A stretch of DNA of 64,000 nucleotides from Pseudomonas sp. Bc-h (GTDB lineage: Bacteria; Pseudomonadota; Gammaproteobacteria; Pseudomonadales; Pseudomonadaceae), in NCBI RefSeq assembly GCF_002080045.1, contig NZ_MUIN01000010.1, positions 186,001 to 250,000 on the forward strand, read 5' to 3'. The position numbers and the translations under genes are program-made. Positions 53,353 to 63,502 of the stretch are shown here, one piece after another. The first letter of the stretch is position 1. The number at the start of each line of letters is the position of its first letter. The notes below the pieces were generated by a model that was given only the letters and a program-made list of their open reading frames with translations, did no database searches and had not been told where the DNA came from.

Positions 53353-56070
53353 ATGGCTACTATCCACGTAGACGGCAAAGCGCTCGAAGTCGATGGCGCA
53401 GACAACCTGTTACAGGCGTGTCTGTCGCTGGGGCTCGACATCCCTTATTTCTGCTGGCATCCAGCACTTGGCAGTGTTGGCGCCTGTCGCCAATGCGCGG
53501 TCAAGCAGTACACCGACGAGAACGACACCCGTGGTCGTATCGTCATGTCCTGCATGACTCCGGCCACTGACAACACCTGGATTTCCATCGACGACGACGA
53601 GTCCAAGGCGTTCCGCGCCAGCGTCGTCGAATGGCTGATGACCAACCACCCGCACGACTGTCCGGTCTGTGAGGAAGGTGGTCACTGCCATCTGCAGGAC
53701 ATGACCGTGATGACCGGCCACAACGAGCGCCGGTATCGCTTCACCAAACGCACCCACCAGAACCAGGAGCTGGGGCCGTTCATCGCGCACGAGATGAACC
53801 GCTGCATCGCCTGCTATCGCTGCGTGCGCTTCTATAAAGACTACGCCGGCGGCACCGACCTGGGCGTATTCGGCGCCCACGACAACGTGTACTTCGGTCG
53901 CGTTGAAGACGGTACGCTGGAAAGCGAGTTCTCCGGCAACCTCACCGAGGTCTGCCCGACCGGTGTGTTCACCGACAAGACTCACTCCGAGCGCTACAAC
54001 CGCAAATGGGACATGCAGTTCTCGCCGAGCATTTGCCACGGCTGCTCCAGCGGCTGCAACATCAGCCCGGGCGAGCGTTATGGCGAAATCCGCCGTATCG
54101 AGAACCGCTACAACGGTTCGGTCAACCAGTACTTCCTGTGCGACCGTGGCCGTTTCGGTTATGGCTACGTCAACCGCACCGACCGTCCACGTCAGCCGCT
54201 GCTGGCCAACGGCAATGCCAAGCTGAGCCTGGACGCTGCGCTGGATACAGCCGCCGAGATGCTGCGCGGTCGCCACATCGTCGGTATCGGTTCGCCTCGC
54301 GCCAGCCTTGAAAGCAACTTCGCCCTGCGCGAACTGGTGGGTGCCGAGCACTTCTACTCGGGTATCGAAGCCGGTGAGCTGGAGCGTCTGCGTCTGATCG
54401 CTCAAGTTCTGAAAGACAGCCCGCTGCCAATTCCGACCCTGCGTGAAGTCGAAGAGCACGACGCCGTGTTCATCCTCGGCGAAGACGTGACTCAGACCGC
54501 CGCGCGTATGGCCCTGGGCCTGCGTCAGACGGTGAAGAACAAGGCCGAAAACATGGCCGCTGCGATGAAAGTCCAGCCATGGCTCGACGCTGCAGTGAAG
54601 AACATCGGTCAGCACGAGATGAACCCGCTGTTCATCGCAAGCCTGGCTGAAACCCGTCTGGACGACATCGCCGAAGAGTGTGTACACGCCGCTCCCGACG
54701 ATCTGGCGCGCATCGGTTTCGCCGTGGCTCACGCCATCGACCCAAGCGCTCCTGCCGTCACCGGCCTGGACGACGAAGCTCTGGAACTGGCTCAGCGCAT
54801 CGCCGCTGCTCTGCTGGAAGCCAAGCGTCCGTTGATCGTTTCCGGTGCTTCGCTCGGTTCCAACGCGCTGATCGAAGCCGCTGCAAACATCGCCAAGGCT
54901 TTGAAACTGCGCGAGAAGAACGGCTCCCTGAGCCTGATCGTGCCGGAAGCCAACAGCATGGGTGTGACCCTGTTCGGTGGCGAATCGGTAGACGCAGCGC
55001 TGCAGGCCGTGATCTCGGGCAAGGCCGACGCTATCGTCGTGCTGGAAAACGATCTGTTCACCCGCGTTGATGCCGCGACTGTCGACGCCGCACTGAAAGC
55101 CGCGAAAGTGGTGATCGTTGCCGACCATCAGAAAACCGCGACCACCGACCGTGCCGATCTCGTCCTGCCAGCCGCCAGCTTTGCCGAAGGCGACGGTACC
55201 CTGGTCAGCCAGGAAGGCCGCGCACAGCGCTTCTTCCAGGTCTACGATCCGACCTACCTGGACGCCAGCATTCAGATCCACGAAGGCTGGCGCTGGCTGC
55301 ACGCCCTGCGCGCTACCCTACTGAACAAGCCGGTGGACTGGACCCAACTGGACCACGTCACCGAGGCCTGTGCCGCGAGCAACGCGCAACTGGCTGGCAT
55401 CGTTGGCGCTGCGCCTTCCGCTGCATTCCGCATCAAAGGCCTGAAGCTGGCTCGCGAACCGCTGCGTTACAGCGGTCGTACCGCCATGCGCGCCAACATC
55501 AGCGTCCATGAGCCGCGTACTTCGCAGGACAAGGACACCGCGTTCTCATTCTCGATGGAAGGTTATTCGGGCTCCGCAGAACCTCGCTCGCAAGTGCCAT
55601 TCGCCTGGTCTCCGGGCTGGAACTCCCCGCAAGCGTGGAACAAGTTCCAGGACGAAGTCGGCGGTCACCTGCGTGCTGGCGACCCGGGTGTACGCCTGAT
55701 CGAAAGCAGCGGCGACAAACTGAGCTGGTTCGCCAGCGTGCCGCGCGCCTTCTCCCCAGCTCAAGGGACCTGGCAGGTCGTGCCGTTCTACCACCTGTTC
55801 GGCAGCGACGAGAACTCGTCCAAAGCCGCGCCGGTTCAGGAACGCATTCCAGCCGCTTACGTCTCGCTGGCCAAGTCCGAAGCGGACCGCTTGGGCGTCA
55901 ACGACGGTGCCATGCTCAGCCTCAACGTTGCCGGCCAGACCCTGCGTCTGCCACTGCGCATCAACGAGGAACTGGGCGCGGGTCTGGTGGCACTGCCATC
56001 GGGTCTGGCCGGCATTCCTCCGGCGTTGGCCGGGAAAACCGTTGACGGTCTGCAGGAGGCAGCACAATGA
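53353..56070 (+). CDS. nuoG: Complex I subunit NuoG
   Basis: This 905-residue subunit carries the N-terminal [2Fe-2S] ferredoxin-like domain (CWHPALGSVGACRQCAVK) and [4Fe-4S] ligands in HDCPVCEEGGHC and RCIACYRCVRFYKD. The CHGCSSGC motif of the extra cluster N7 is also present. A molybdopterin-oxidoreductase-like domain without cofactor fills the rest. N7 occurs in only some bacteria. It overlaps nuoH by 4 nt. Confidence 0.97.
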   Translation: MATIHVDGKALEVDGADNLLQACLSLGLDIPYFCWHPALGSVGACRQCAVKQYTDENDTRGRIVMSCMTPATDNTWISIDDDESKAFRASVVEWLMTNHPHDCPVCEEGGHCHLQDMTVMTGHNERRYRFTKRTHQNQELGPFIAHEMNRCIACYRCVRFYKDYAGGTDLGVFGAHDNVYFGRVEDGTLESEFSGNLTEVCPTGVFTDKTHSERYNRKWDMQFSPSICHGCSSGCNISPGERYGEIRRIENRYNGSVNQYFLCDRGRFGYGYVNRTDRPRQPLLANGNAKLSLDAALDTAAEMLRGRHIVGIGSPRASLESNFALRELVGAEHFYSGIEAGELERLRLIAQVLKDSPLPIPTLREVEEHDAVFILGEDVTQTAARMALGLRQTVKNKAENMAAAMKVQPWLDAAVKNIGQHEMNPLFIASLAETRLDDIAEECVHAAPDDLARIGFAVAHAIDPSAPAVTGLDDEALELAQRIAAALLEAKRPLIVSGASLGSNALIEAAANIAKALKLREKNGSLSLIVPEANSMGVTLFGGESVDAALQAVISGKADAIVVLENDLFTRVDAATVDAALKAAKVVIVADHQKTATTDRADLVLPAASFAEGDGTLVSQEGRAQRFFQVYDPTYLDASIQIHEGWRWLHALRATLLNKPVDWTQLDHVTEACAASNAQLAGIVGAAPSAAFRIKGLKLAREPLRYSGRTAMRANISVHEPRTSQDKDTAFSFSMEGYSGSAEPRSQVPFAWSPGWNSPQAWNKFQDEVGGHLRAGDPGVRLIESSGDKLSWFASVPRAFSPAQGTWQVVPFYHLFGSDENSSKAAPVQERIPAAYVSLAKSEADRLGVNDGAMLSLNVAGQTLRLPLRINEELGAGLVALPSGLAGIPPALAGKTVDGLQEAAQ

Positions 56071-57059
56071 GCACATGGTTTACCCCTGAAGTGATCGATT
56101 CGATCATCGCAGTCGTCAAGGCCATCGTGGTGCTGCTCGCCGTGGTGGTCTGCGGCGCGTTGCTCAGCTTCGTCGAACGTCGTCTGCTGGGCTGGTGGCA
56201 GGACCGTTACGGTCCGAACCGCGTCGGTCCGTTCGGTATGTTCCAGATCGCAGCCGACATGCTGAAGATGTTCTTCAAGGAAGACTGGAATCCTCCTTTC
56301 GTCGACAAGATGATCTTCACCCTGGCGCCGGTCGTGGCCATGAGCGCATTGCTGATCTCGTTCTCGATCATCCCGGTCACTCAGACCTGGGTCGTCGCGG
56401 ACCTGAACATCGGCCTGCTGTTCTTCTTCGCCATGGCCGGTCTGTCGGTCTACGCGGTGCTGTTCGCCGGCTGGTCGTCGAACAATAAGTACGCCCTGCT
56501 GGGCAGCTTGCGCGCATCGGCCCAGACCGTGTCGTACGAAGTGTTCCTGGGCCTGTCGCTGATGGGCATCGTGGTACAGGCCGGCTCGTTCAACATGGGC
56601 GACATCGTTCAATACCAGGCCGACCACCTGTGGTTCATCATTCCGCAGTTCTTCGGTTTCTGTACCTTCTTCATCGCTGGCGTCGCCGTGACTCACCGTC
56701 ACCCGTTCGACCAGCCGGAAGCGGAACAGGAACTGGCTGACGGTTACCACATTGAATATGCCGGCATGAAGTGGGGCATGTTCTTCGTCGGTGAATACAT
56801 CGGCATCATCCTGATCTCGGCGCTGTTGGTAACCCTGTTCTTCGGTGGCTGGCACGGTCCGTTCAACATCCTGCCGCAACTGTCGTTCATGTGGTTCGTC
56901 CTGAAAACCGCGTTCTTCATCATGCTGTTCATCCTGCTTCGCGCCTCTATCCCGCGTCCGCGTTATGACCAGGTGATGGATTTCAGCTGGAAGTTCTGCC
57001 TGCCACTGACCCTGATCAATTTGCTAGTGACCGCTGCGGTCGTCTTGGCGGCTCAGTGA
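56067..57059 (+). CDS. nuoH: Complex I subunit NuoH
   Basis: This 330-residue membrane subunit has about eight helices and joins the peripheral arm to the proton-pumping arm. The conserved ERRLLGWWQDRYGPNRVGPFG loop, which carries charged residues of the quinone path, and the FDQPEAEQELADGYHIEYAG loop are intact. Its ATG overlaps the nuoG stop. Confidence 0.97.
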   Translation: MSTWFTPEVIDSIIAVVKAIVVLLAVVVCGALLSFVERRLLGWWQDRYGPNRVGPFGMFQIAADMLKMFFKEDWNPPFVDKMIFTLAPVVAMSALLISFSIIPVTQTWVVADLNIGLLFFFAMAGLSVYAVLFAGWSSNNKYALLGSLRASAQTVSYEVFLGLSLMGIVVQAGSFNMGDIVQYQADHLWFIIPQFFGFCTFFIAGVAVTHRHPFDQPEAEQELADGYHIEYAGMKWGMFFVGEYIGIILISALLVTLFFGGWHGPFNILPQLSFMWFVLKTAFFIMLFILLRASIPRPRYDQVMDFSWKFCLPLTLINLLVTAAVVLAAQ

Positions 57060-57070
57060 GGATTTGACCC

Positions 57071-57619
57071 ATGTTCAAATATATCGGCGACATCGTTAAG
57101 GGTACGGGTACCCAGCTACGCAGCCTGATCATGGTCTTCGGCCATGGCTTCCGTAAGCGCGACACCCTGCAATATCCGGAAGAAGCGGTTTACCTGCCGC
57201 CGCGTTATCGCGGCCGTATTGTCCTGACTCGCGACCCCGACGGCGAAGAGCGTTGCGTTGCCTGCAACCTGTGCGCCGTGGCCTGCCCGGTCGGCTGCAT
57301 TTCGCTGCAGAAGGCCGAGACCGAAGACGGTCGCTGGTACCCGGACTTCTTCCGTATCAACTTCTCGCGTTGCATCTTCTGCGGTCTCTGTGAAGAAGCC
57401 TGCCCGACCACCGCGATCCAGCTCACGCCGGATTTCGAAATGGCCGAGTTCAAACGTCAGGATCTGGTGTACGAGAAGGAAGATCTGCTGATCTCCGGTC
57501 CCGGCAAGAACCCTGACTACAACTTCTATCGCGTTGCGGGTATGGCGATCGCTGGCAAGCCGAAAGGCTCTGCACAGAACGAAGCCGAGCCAATCAACGT
57601 CAAGAGCTTGCTGCCTTAA
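57071..57619 (+). CDS. nuoI: Complex I subunit NuoI
   Basis: This 182-residue subunit holds clusters N6a and N6b. Two ferredoxin motifs are visible: CVACNLCAVACP and CIFCGLCEEACP. The N-terminal helix lies on the membrane. It lies 11 bp after nuoH. Confidence 0.97.
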   Translation: MFKYIGDIVKGTGTQLRSLIMVFGHGFRKRDTLQYPEEAVYLPPRYRGRIVLTRDPDGEERCVACNLCAVACPVGCISLQKAETEDGRWYPDFFRINFSRCIFCGLCEEACPTTAIQLTPDFEMAEFKRQDLVYEKEDLLISGPGKNPDYNFYRVAGMAIAGKPKGSAQNEAEPINVKSLLP

Positions 57620-57628
57620 GGAAGAAAG

Positions 57629-58129
57629 ATGGAATTCGCTTTCTATTTCGCATCCGGCATCGCTGTTGTAGCCACCCTGCGGGTGATTACCAACACGAAC
57701 CCGGTGCACGCCCTGCTCTACCTGATCATTTCGCTGATCGCCGTGGCCATGACTTTCTTCAGCCTCGGCGCGCCGTTCGCCGGTGCTCTGGAAGTGATCG
57801 CCTACGCTGGCGCCATCATGGTGCTGTTCGTGTTCGTGGTGATGATGCTGAACCTGGGCCCGGCCTCGGTTCAGCAGGAACGTGCCTGGCTCAAGCCTGG
57901 CATCTGGCTCGGCCCGATCCTGCTGGGCGGCCTGCTGCTGGCTGAACTGCTGTACGTGCTGTTCGCCAACTCCACCGGCGCTGGCATCGGCCACACGACC
58001 GTTGACGCCAAGGCCGTGGGCATCAGCCTGTTCGGTCCGTACCTGCTGGTTGTCGAACTCGCCTCGATGCTGCTGCTCGCTGCAGCGGTCGTGGCGTTCC
58101 ATGTCGGCCGCAACGAGGCGAAGGAGTAA
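57629..58129 (+). CDS. nuoJ: Complex I subunit NuoJ
   Basis: This 166-residue membrane subunit has five helices. The third contains the family segment VIAYAGAIMVLFVFVVMMLNLG, whose bend is thought to help couple quinone reduction to proton pumping. It lies 9 bp after nuoI and 4 bp before nuoK. Confidence 0.97.
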   Translation: MEFAFYFASGIAVVATLRVITNTNPVHALLYLIISLIAVAMTFFSLGAPFAGALEVIAYAGAIMVLFVFVVMMLNLGPASVQQERAWLKPGIWLGPILLGGLLLAELLYVLFANSTGAGIGHTTVDAKAVGISLFGPYLLVVELASMLLLAAAVVAFHVGRNEAKE

Positions 58130-58133
58130 CACC

Positions 58134-58445
58134 ATGCATGCACAAATTCCTCTCGAACATGGCCTGGCAGTCGCCGGTGTCCTGTTCTGCCTCGGCCTGG
58201 CGGGCCTGTTGGTACGCCGCAACATTCTGTTCGTGTTGATGAGCCTGGAAGTGATGATGAACTCTGCCGCTCTGGCTTTCGTCGTGGCGGGTAGCCGCTG
58301 GGCGCAGCCTGACGGCCAGATCATGTTCATCCTGGTGATCAGCCTTGCCGCAGCCGAGGCCAGTATCGGTCTTGCGATCCTGCTGCAACTGTATCGCCGC
58401 TTCCACACTCTCGATATCGACGCTGCCAGCGAGATGCGCGGATGA
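58134..58445 (+). CDS. nuoK: Complex I subunit NuoK
   Basis: This 103-residue membrane subunit has three helices, related to MrpC antiporter subunits. Conserved glutamates of the proton channel are in LMSLEVMMNSAALAF and AAAEASIGLAI. ATG 58134 gives the family start MHAQIPLEHGLAVA. Its stop overlaps the nuoL start (ATGA). Confidence 0.96.
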   Translation: MHAQIPLEHGLAVAGVLFCLGLAGLLVRRNILFVLMSLEVMMNSAALAFVVAGSRWAQPDGQIMFILVISLAAAEASIGLAILLQLYRRFHTLDIDAASEMRG

Positions 58446-60289
58446 ACCTACTCTTTCTGACTTTCGTATTCCCCCTGATCGGTTTCCTGCTGCTGTCGTT
58501 TTCACGCGGCAAATGGTCGGAAAACCTGTCGGCCCTGATCGGCGTCGGCTCCATTGGCCTGTCGGCCATCGTTGCCGCCTATGTGATCTTCCAGTTCAAC
58601 GTCTCGCCGCCAGAAGGCGGGCATCTGACCATGGTGCTGTGGCGCTGGATGTCGGTTGACGGCTTCGACCCGAACTTCGCGCTGTATGTCGATGGCCTGT
58701 CCATCACCATGCTGGGCGTGGTAGTCGGCGTGGGCTTCCTGATCCACCTGTTCGCGTCCTGGTACATGCGCGGTGAAGACGGCTACTCGCGCTTCTTCGC
58801 CTACACCAACCTGTTCATTGCCAGCATGTTGTTCCTGATCCTGGGCGACAACCTGCTGTTCATCTACTTCGGTTGGGAAGGCGTGGGCCTGTGCTCGTAT
58901 CTGTTGATCGGTTTCTATTACAGCAACCGCAACAACGGCAACGCTGCACTGAAAGCCTTCATCGTGACCCGCATCGGCGACGTGTTCATGGCCATCGGCC
59001 TGTTCATCCTGTTCCAGCAACTGGGCACGCTGAACATTCAGGAATTGCTGGTTCGTGCTCCGCAGCACTTCAAGGTCGGCGATTTCTGGATCGTGCTGGC
59101 AACCCTGATGCTGCTGGGCGGCGCTGTCGGTAAATCCGCGCAACTGCCGCTGCAAACCTGGCTGGCGGATGCGATGGCTGGCCCTACCCCGGTTTCTGCT
59201 CTGATCCACGCGGCAACCATGGTCACCGCCGGTGTCTACCTGATCGCCCGTACTCACGGCCTGTTCGCCCTGGCGCCGGACATCCTGCACCTGGTCGGCA
59301 TCGTCGGCGGTGTGACCCTGGTGCTGGCAGGTTTCGCGGCGCTGGTTCAGACCGACATCAAACGTATCCTCGCCTACTCGACCATGAGCCAGATCGGCTA
59401 CATGTTCCTGGCGCTGGGTGTGGGTGCATGGGAAGGCGCGATCTTCCACCTGATGACCCACGCGTTCTTCAAAGCCCTGTTGTTCCTTGCCTCCGGTGCG
59501 GTGATCGTTGCCTGCCACCACGAGCAGAACATCTTCAAGATGGGCGGTCTGTGGAAGAAACTGCCATTGGCCTACACCAGCTTCATCGTCGGCGGCGCGG
59601 CCCTGGCGGCACTGCCTCTGGTCACCGCGGGCTTCTACTCCAAGGATGAAATCCTCTGGGAAGCCTTCGCCAGCGGCCATCAGTATCTGCTGTACGCAGG
59701 TCTGGTCGGTGCCTTCATGACTTCGCTGTACACCTTCCGCCTGATCTTCATCGCCTTCCACGGCGAAGCGAAGACCGAAGCTCACGCCGGCCACGGGATT
59801 TCCCACTGGTTGCCGCTGAGCGTGCTGATCGTGCTGTCGACTTTCATTGGCGCCTGGATTCATCCGCCATTGGCGGGCGTTCTGCCGCAAAGCGCGGGGC
59901 ATGCCGGTGGCGAAGCCAAGCACAGTCTGGAAATCGCCTCGGGCGCCATCGCCCTGGCCGGTATCCTGCTGGCAGCGCTGTTGTTCCTCGGCAAGCGTCG
60001 TCTGGTCACTGCCATTGCCAACAGCGGCCCGGGTCGTTTCCTGTCCGCCTGGTGGTTCGCGGCATGGGGCTTCGACTGGGTTTACGACGTGCTGTTCGTC
60101 AAACCTTACCTGGCTATCAGCCGCATTCTGCGTGGCGACCCGCTCGACCACACGATTGGTCTGATCCCGCGTCTGGTCAAAGCCGGCAACGGCTTGATGA
60201 GCCGCACCGAAACCGGTCAGCTGCGCTGGTATGCCGCTTCTATCGCCGCAGGTGCCGTACTGGTGCTTGGCGCGATTGTGCTGGTCTGA
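58442..60289 (+). CDS. nuoL: Complex I subunit NuoL
   Basis: This 615-residue antiporter-like proton-pumping subunit lies at the far end of the membrane arm. The signature LLPLQTWLADAMAGPTPVSALIHAATMVTAGVYLI-type region (begins SAQLPLQTWLADAM) contains the channel Lys and His. The C-terminal part forms the lateral helix. It overlaps nuoK by 4 nt; a 52-bp gap separates it from nuoM. Confidence 0.97.
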   Translation: MNLLFLTFVFPLIGFLLLSFSRGKWSENLSALIGVGSIGLSAIVAAYVIFQFNVSPPEGGHLTMVLWRWMSVDGFDPNFALYVDGLSITMLGVVVGVGFLIHLFASWYMRGEDGYSRFFAYTNLFIASMLFLILGDNLLFIYFGWEGVGLCSYLLIGFYYSNRNNGNAALKAFIVTRIGDVFMAIGLFILFQQLGTLNIQELLVRAPQHFKVGDFWIVLATLMLLGGAVGKSAQLPLQTWLADAMAGPTPVSALIHAATMVTAGVYLIARTHGLFALAPDILHLVGIVGGVTLVLAGFAALVQTDIKRILAYSTMSQIGYMFLALGVGAWEGAIFHLMTHAFFKALLFLASGAVIVACHHEQNIFKMGGLWKKLPLAYTSFIVGGAALAALPLVTAGFYSKDEILWEAFASGHQYLLYAGLVGAFMTSLYTFRLIFIAFHGEAKTEAHAGHGISHWLPLSVLIVLSTFIGAWIHPPLAGVLPQSAGHAGGEAKHSLEIASGAIALAGILLAALLFLGKRRLVTAIANSGPGRFLSAWWFAAWGFDWVYDVLFVKPYLAISRILRGDPLDHTIGLIPRLVKAGNGLMSRTETGQLRWYAASIAAGAVLVLGAIVLV

Positions 60290-60341
60290 TGAGTCGATCT
60301 GACATGAACCTTGCGACTTTGCGAAAGGAATTGAGCCCGTC

Positions 60342-61874
60342 ATGATTCTGCCTTGGCTAATCCTGATCCCCTTTATCGGCGGCCTGCTGTGCTGGCAAGG
60401 TGAGCGCTTCGGCCCTACCCTGCCGCGCTGGATTGCGCTGATTACTATGTCCCTGCTGACAGGCCTTGGTCTGTATCTGTGGAGCACCGGTACGTATACC
60501 TACGCGCCGGCTCCCGGTGTCGATCCGACCTGGGCTGTCGAATTCAAGGCCCAGTGGATTCAGCGCTTCGGCATCAGCGTGCATCTGGCGCTCGATGGTC
60601 TGTCGCTGCTGATGATCCTGCTGACCGGCCTGCTGGGTATCCTCTCGGTACTCTGCTCGTGGAAAGAGATCCAGCGTAACGTTGGCTTCTTCCACCTGAA
60701 CCTGATGTGGATCCTGGGCGGTGTCGTCGGCGTGTTCCTCGCCATCGACCTGTTCATGTTCTTCTTCTTCTGGGAAATGATGCTGGTGCCGATGTACTTC
60801 CTCATCGCGCTCTGGGGTCACAGCTCGGCAGATGGCAAGAAGACCCGTATCTACGCCGCGACCAAGTTCTTCATCTTCACTCAGGCCAGCGGCCTGATCA
60901 TGCTGGTGGCGATCCTCGGTCTGGTGCTGGTGCACTTCAATCAGACCGGCGTCATCACCTTCAGCTACGCCGACCTGTTGAAGACCAAGCTGTCCCACAG
61001 CACCGAGTACATCCTGATGCTGGGCTTCTTCATCGCCTTCGCGGTGAAGCTGCCGATCGTGCCGCTGCACTCCTGGTTGCCTGACGCTCACGCCCAGGCG
61101 CCAACCGCAGGTTCCGTGGACCTGGCGGGTATCCTGCTCAAGACCGCTGCTTATGGTCTGCTGCGCTTTGCCCTGCCGCTGTTCCCGAACGCTTCGGCGG
61201 AGTTCGCGCCGATTGCGATGATCCTCGGCCTGATCGGTATCTTCTACGGTGCCTTCCTGGCTTTCGCCCAGACCGACATCAAGCGCCTGATCGCGTTCTC
61301 CAGCGTCTCGCACATGGGCTTCGTGCTGATCGGTATCTACTCCGGCAGCCAACAGGCTCTGCAAGGCGTTGTGGTTCAGATGCTGGCTCACGGTCTGTCC
61401 GCTGCTGCGCTGTTTATTCTCAGCGGTCAGCTGTACGAGCGCCTGCACACCCGTGACATGCGTGAGATGGGCGGCCTGTGGAACAAGATCGCTTACCTGC
61501 CGGCCATCAGCCTGTTCTTCGCAGCCGCTTCGCTGGGCCTGCCAGGCACCGGCAACTTCGTCGGCGAGTTCCTGATTCTGATCGGCAGCTTCGTCAGCGC
61601 ACCATGGATCACCGCCATCGCCACTTCCGGCCTGGTGTTCGGTTCCGTGTACTCGCTGATCATGATTCACCGCGCCTACTTCGGCCCTGCAAAGACCGAA
61701 GAGATTCTCAAAGGCATGGATGGACGGGAATTGATCATGGTGCTGGGCCTGGCCGTGTTGCTGGTCCTGCTGGGTATCTACCCGCAGCCGGTGCTGGACA
61801 CTTCCTCGGCGACCATGCATGGCGTGCAGCAATGGCTCGGCACCGCCTTCACTCAACTCGCTTCGGCCCGGTAA
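60342..61874 (+). CDS. nuoM: Complex I subunit NuoM
   Basis: This 510-residue antiporter-like subunit has about fourteen helices. The conserved Glu of TM5 lies in FFFWEMMLVPMYFL. The channel region is FAVKLPIVPLHSWLPDAHAQAP, with conserved Lys. It lies 7 bp before nuoN. Confidence 0.97.
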   Translation: MILPWLILIPFIGGLLCWQGERFGPTLPRWIALITMSLLTGLGLYLWSTGTYTYAPAPGVDPTWAVEFKAQWIQRFGISVHLALDGLSLLMILLTGLLGILSVLCSWKEIQRNVGFFHLNLMWILGGVVGVFLAIDLFMFFFFWEMMLVPMYFLIALWGHSSADGKKTRIYAATKFFIFTQASGLIMLVAILGLVLVHFNQTGVITFSYADLLKTKLSHSTEYILMLGFFIAFAVKLPIVPLHSWLPDAHAQAPTAGSVDLAGILLKTAAYGLLRFALPLFPNASAEFAPIAMILGLIGIFYGAFLAFAQTDIKRLIAFSSVSHMGFVLIGIYSGSQQALQGVVVQMLAHGLSAAALFILSGQLYERLHTRDMREMGGLWNKIAYLPAISLFFAAASLGLPGTGNFVGEFLILIGSFVSAPWITAIATSGLVFGSVYSLIMIHRAYFGPAKTEEILKGMDGRELIMVLGLAVLLVLLGIYPQPVLDTSSATMHGVQQWLGTAFTQLASAR

Positions 61875-61881
61875 GAGCGCT

Positions 61882-63339
61882 ATGGACCTGACGATTCAAC
61901 ACTTTATTGCGCTGGCGCCGCTGCTGATCACCAGTATCACCATCGTGGTGGTGATGCTGGGCATCGCATGGCGTCGCAATCACTCGCAATCGTTCCTGCT
62001 GACCGTGGCGGGACTCAACCTGGCTCTGCTGTCGATCTACCCGGCCCTCAAGGTCGCGCCGCTGGTGGTCACGCCCCTTCTGCAGATCGACACTTTCGCC
62101 CTTCTGTACATCGGCATCATCCTGGTCTCGACTCTGGCGTGCGTCACCCTGGCCCATGCCTATCTGGGTGAAGGCAAGGCTGGCTATCCAGGTAACCGCG
62201 AAGAGCTTTACCTGCTGATCCTGCTCTCCGCTGCCGGTGGCATGGTGCTGGTCGCCGCGCAACATCTGGCGAGCCTGTTCATCGGTCTGGAGCTGCTGTC
62301 GGTGCCGGTCTACGGTCTGGTGGCCTACGCTTTCTTCAACAAGCGTTCGCTGGAAGGCGGCATCAAGTACATGGTGCTGTCGGCAGCGGGTTCTGCGTTC
62401 CTGCTGTTCGGTATGGCCCTGCTGTACGCCGAGTCCGGCAGCCTGGGCTTCGGCGAAATCGGCAAGGCCATCGCGGCCACCGGCCTGCCAAGCCCGATCG
62501 CAAGCCTGGGCCTTGGCATGATGCTGGTCGGTCTGGGCTTCAAGCTGTCGCTGGTTCCGTTTCACCTCTGGACCCCGGACGTGTACGAAGGCGCCCCTGC
62601 CCCGGTAGCCGCGTTCCTGGCGACTGCAAGTAAGGTCGCGGTGTTCGGTGTGCTGGTTCGTCTGTTCCAGATCTCCCCGGCTGCCACCAGCGGCGTGCTG
62701 AGCGACGTGATGTCGGTCATCGCCGTGGCGTCGATCCTGATCGGTAACCTGCTGGCCCTGACTCAGAACAACCTCAAGCGTCTGCTGGGTTACTCGTCCA
62801 TCGCGCACTTCGGTTACATCATGATCGCGATGGTTGCCAGCAAAGGCATGGCGGTCGAGGCGATCAACGTTTACCTGGTGACGTACGTCCTGACCAGCCT
62901 CGGTGCGTTCGGCGTGATCACGCTGATGTCGTCGCCTTACAGCGGTCGCGACGCCGATGCGATGTTCGAATACCGTGGTCTGTTCTGGCGCCGTCCGTAC
63001 CTGACCGCCGTACTGACGGTGATGATGCTGTCGCTGGCCGGTATTCCGCTCACCACCGGCTTCATCGGCAAGTTCTACATCATCGCTACTGGCGTCGAGG
63101 CTCACTTGTGGTGGCTGACCGGTTCGCTGGTGGTGGGTAGTGCGATTGGTGTGTTCTATTACCTGCGGGTGATGGTCACGCTGTATCTGCAGGACTCGAA
63201 GATCCAGCGTCACGATGCGCCGTTCAACTGGGCGCAGCGTGCGGGTGGTGTAATGCTGTTGGGCATCACGCTGCTGGCGTTCTTCCTGGGTGTTTATCCA
63301 CAGCCGTTGCTGACTCTGGTGCAACACGCCGGGTTGTGA
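61882..63339 (+). CDS. nuoN: Complex I subunit NuoN
   Basis: This 485-residue antiporter-like subunit is the one nearest the quinone end and the last gene of the operon. Segments SLFIGLELLSVPVYGL and FKLSLVPFHLWTPDVYEGAP carry the channel Glu and Lys. ATG 61882 (MDLTIQHFIALAP) is chosen; the longer frame runs into nuoM. A strong terminator follows 20 bp later. Confidence 0.97.
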   Translation: MDLTIQHFIALAPLLITSITIVVVMLGIAWRRNHSQSFLLTVAGLNLALLSIYPALKVAPLVVTPLLQIDTFALLYIGIILVSTLACVTLAHAYLGEGKAGYPGNREELYLLILLSAAGGMVLVAAQHLASLFIGLELLSVPVYGLVAYAFFNKRSLEGGIKYMVLSAAGSAFLLFGMALLYAESGSLGFGEIGKAIAATGLPSPIASLGLGMMLVGLGFKLSLVPFHLWTPDVYEGAPAPVAAFLATASKVAVFGVLVRLFQISPAATSGVLSDVMSVIAVASILIGNLLALTQNNLKRLLGYSSIAHFGYIMIAMVASKGMAVEAINVYLVTYVLTSLGAFGVITLMSSPYSGRDADAMFEYRGLFWRRPYLTAVLTVMMLSLAGIPLTTGFIGKFYIIATGVEAHLWWLTGSLVVGSAIGVFYYLRVMVTLYLQDSKIQRHDAPFNWAQRAGGVMLLGITLLAFFLGVYPQPLLTLVQHAGL

Positions 63340-63360
63340 TGGTCGGGTGAGATGTGAAAA

Positions 63361-63386
63361 ACCCTGCTCTTTAGCAGGGTTTTTTA
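63361..63386 (+). terminator. Terminator of the nuo operon
   Basis: Stem ACCCTGCT-CTTT-AGCAGGGT followed by six T. Confidence 0.93.
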
Positions 63387-63502
63387 TTGTCTGGTGCCGC
63401 TGATGGGTTCTGGCTAACGCCAGACCTGTTTCGCCTTCGGCGGGTTACTTGAAAATCGGAATGCCGCACCACCCCCAAGTAACCAAGTGTCCTGCGCTCC
63501 CT

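Noticed and set aside
53410..55302. 630-codon open frame antisense to nuoG
   Set aside because: It is a shadow frame; third-position G/C bias follows nuoG.
58502..60487. 661-codon open frame antisense to nuoL
   Set aside because: It is a shadow frame of Gln/His-rich composition, complementary to membrane helices.
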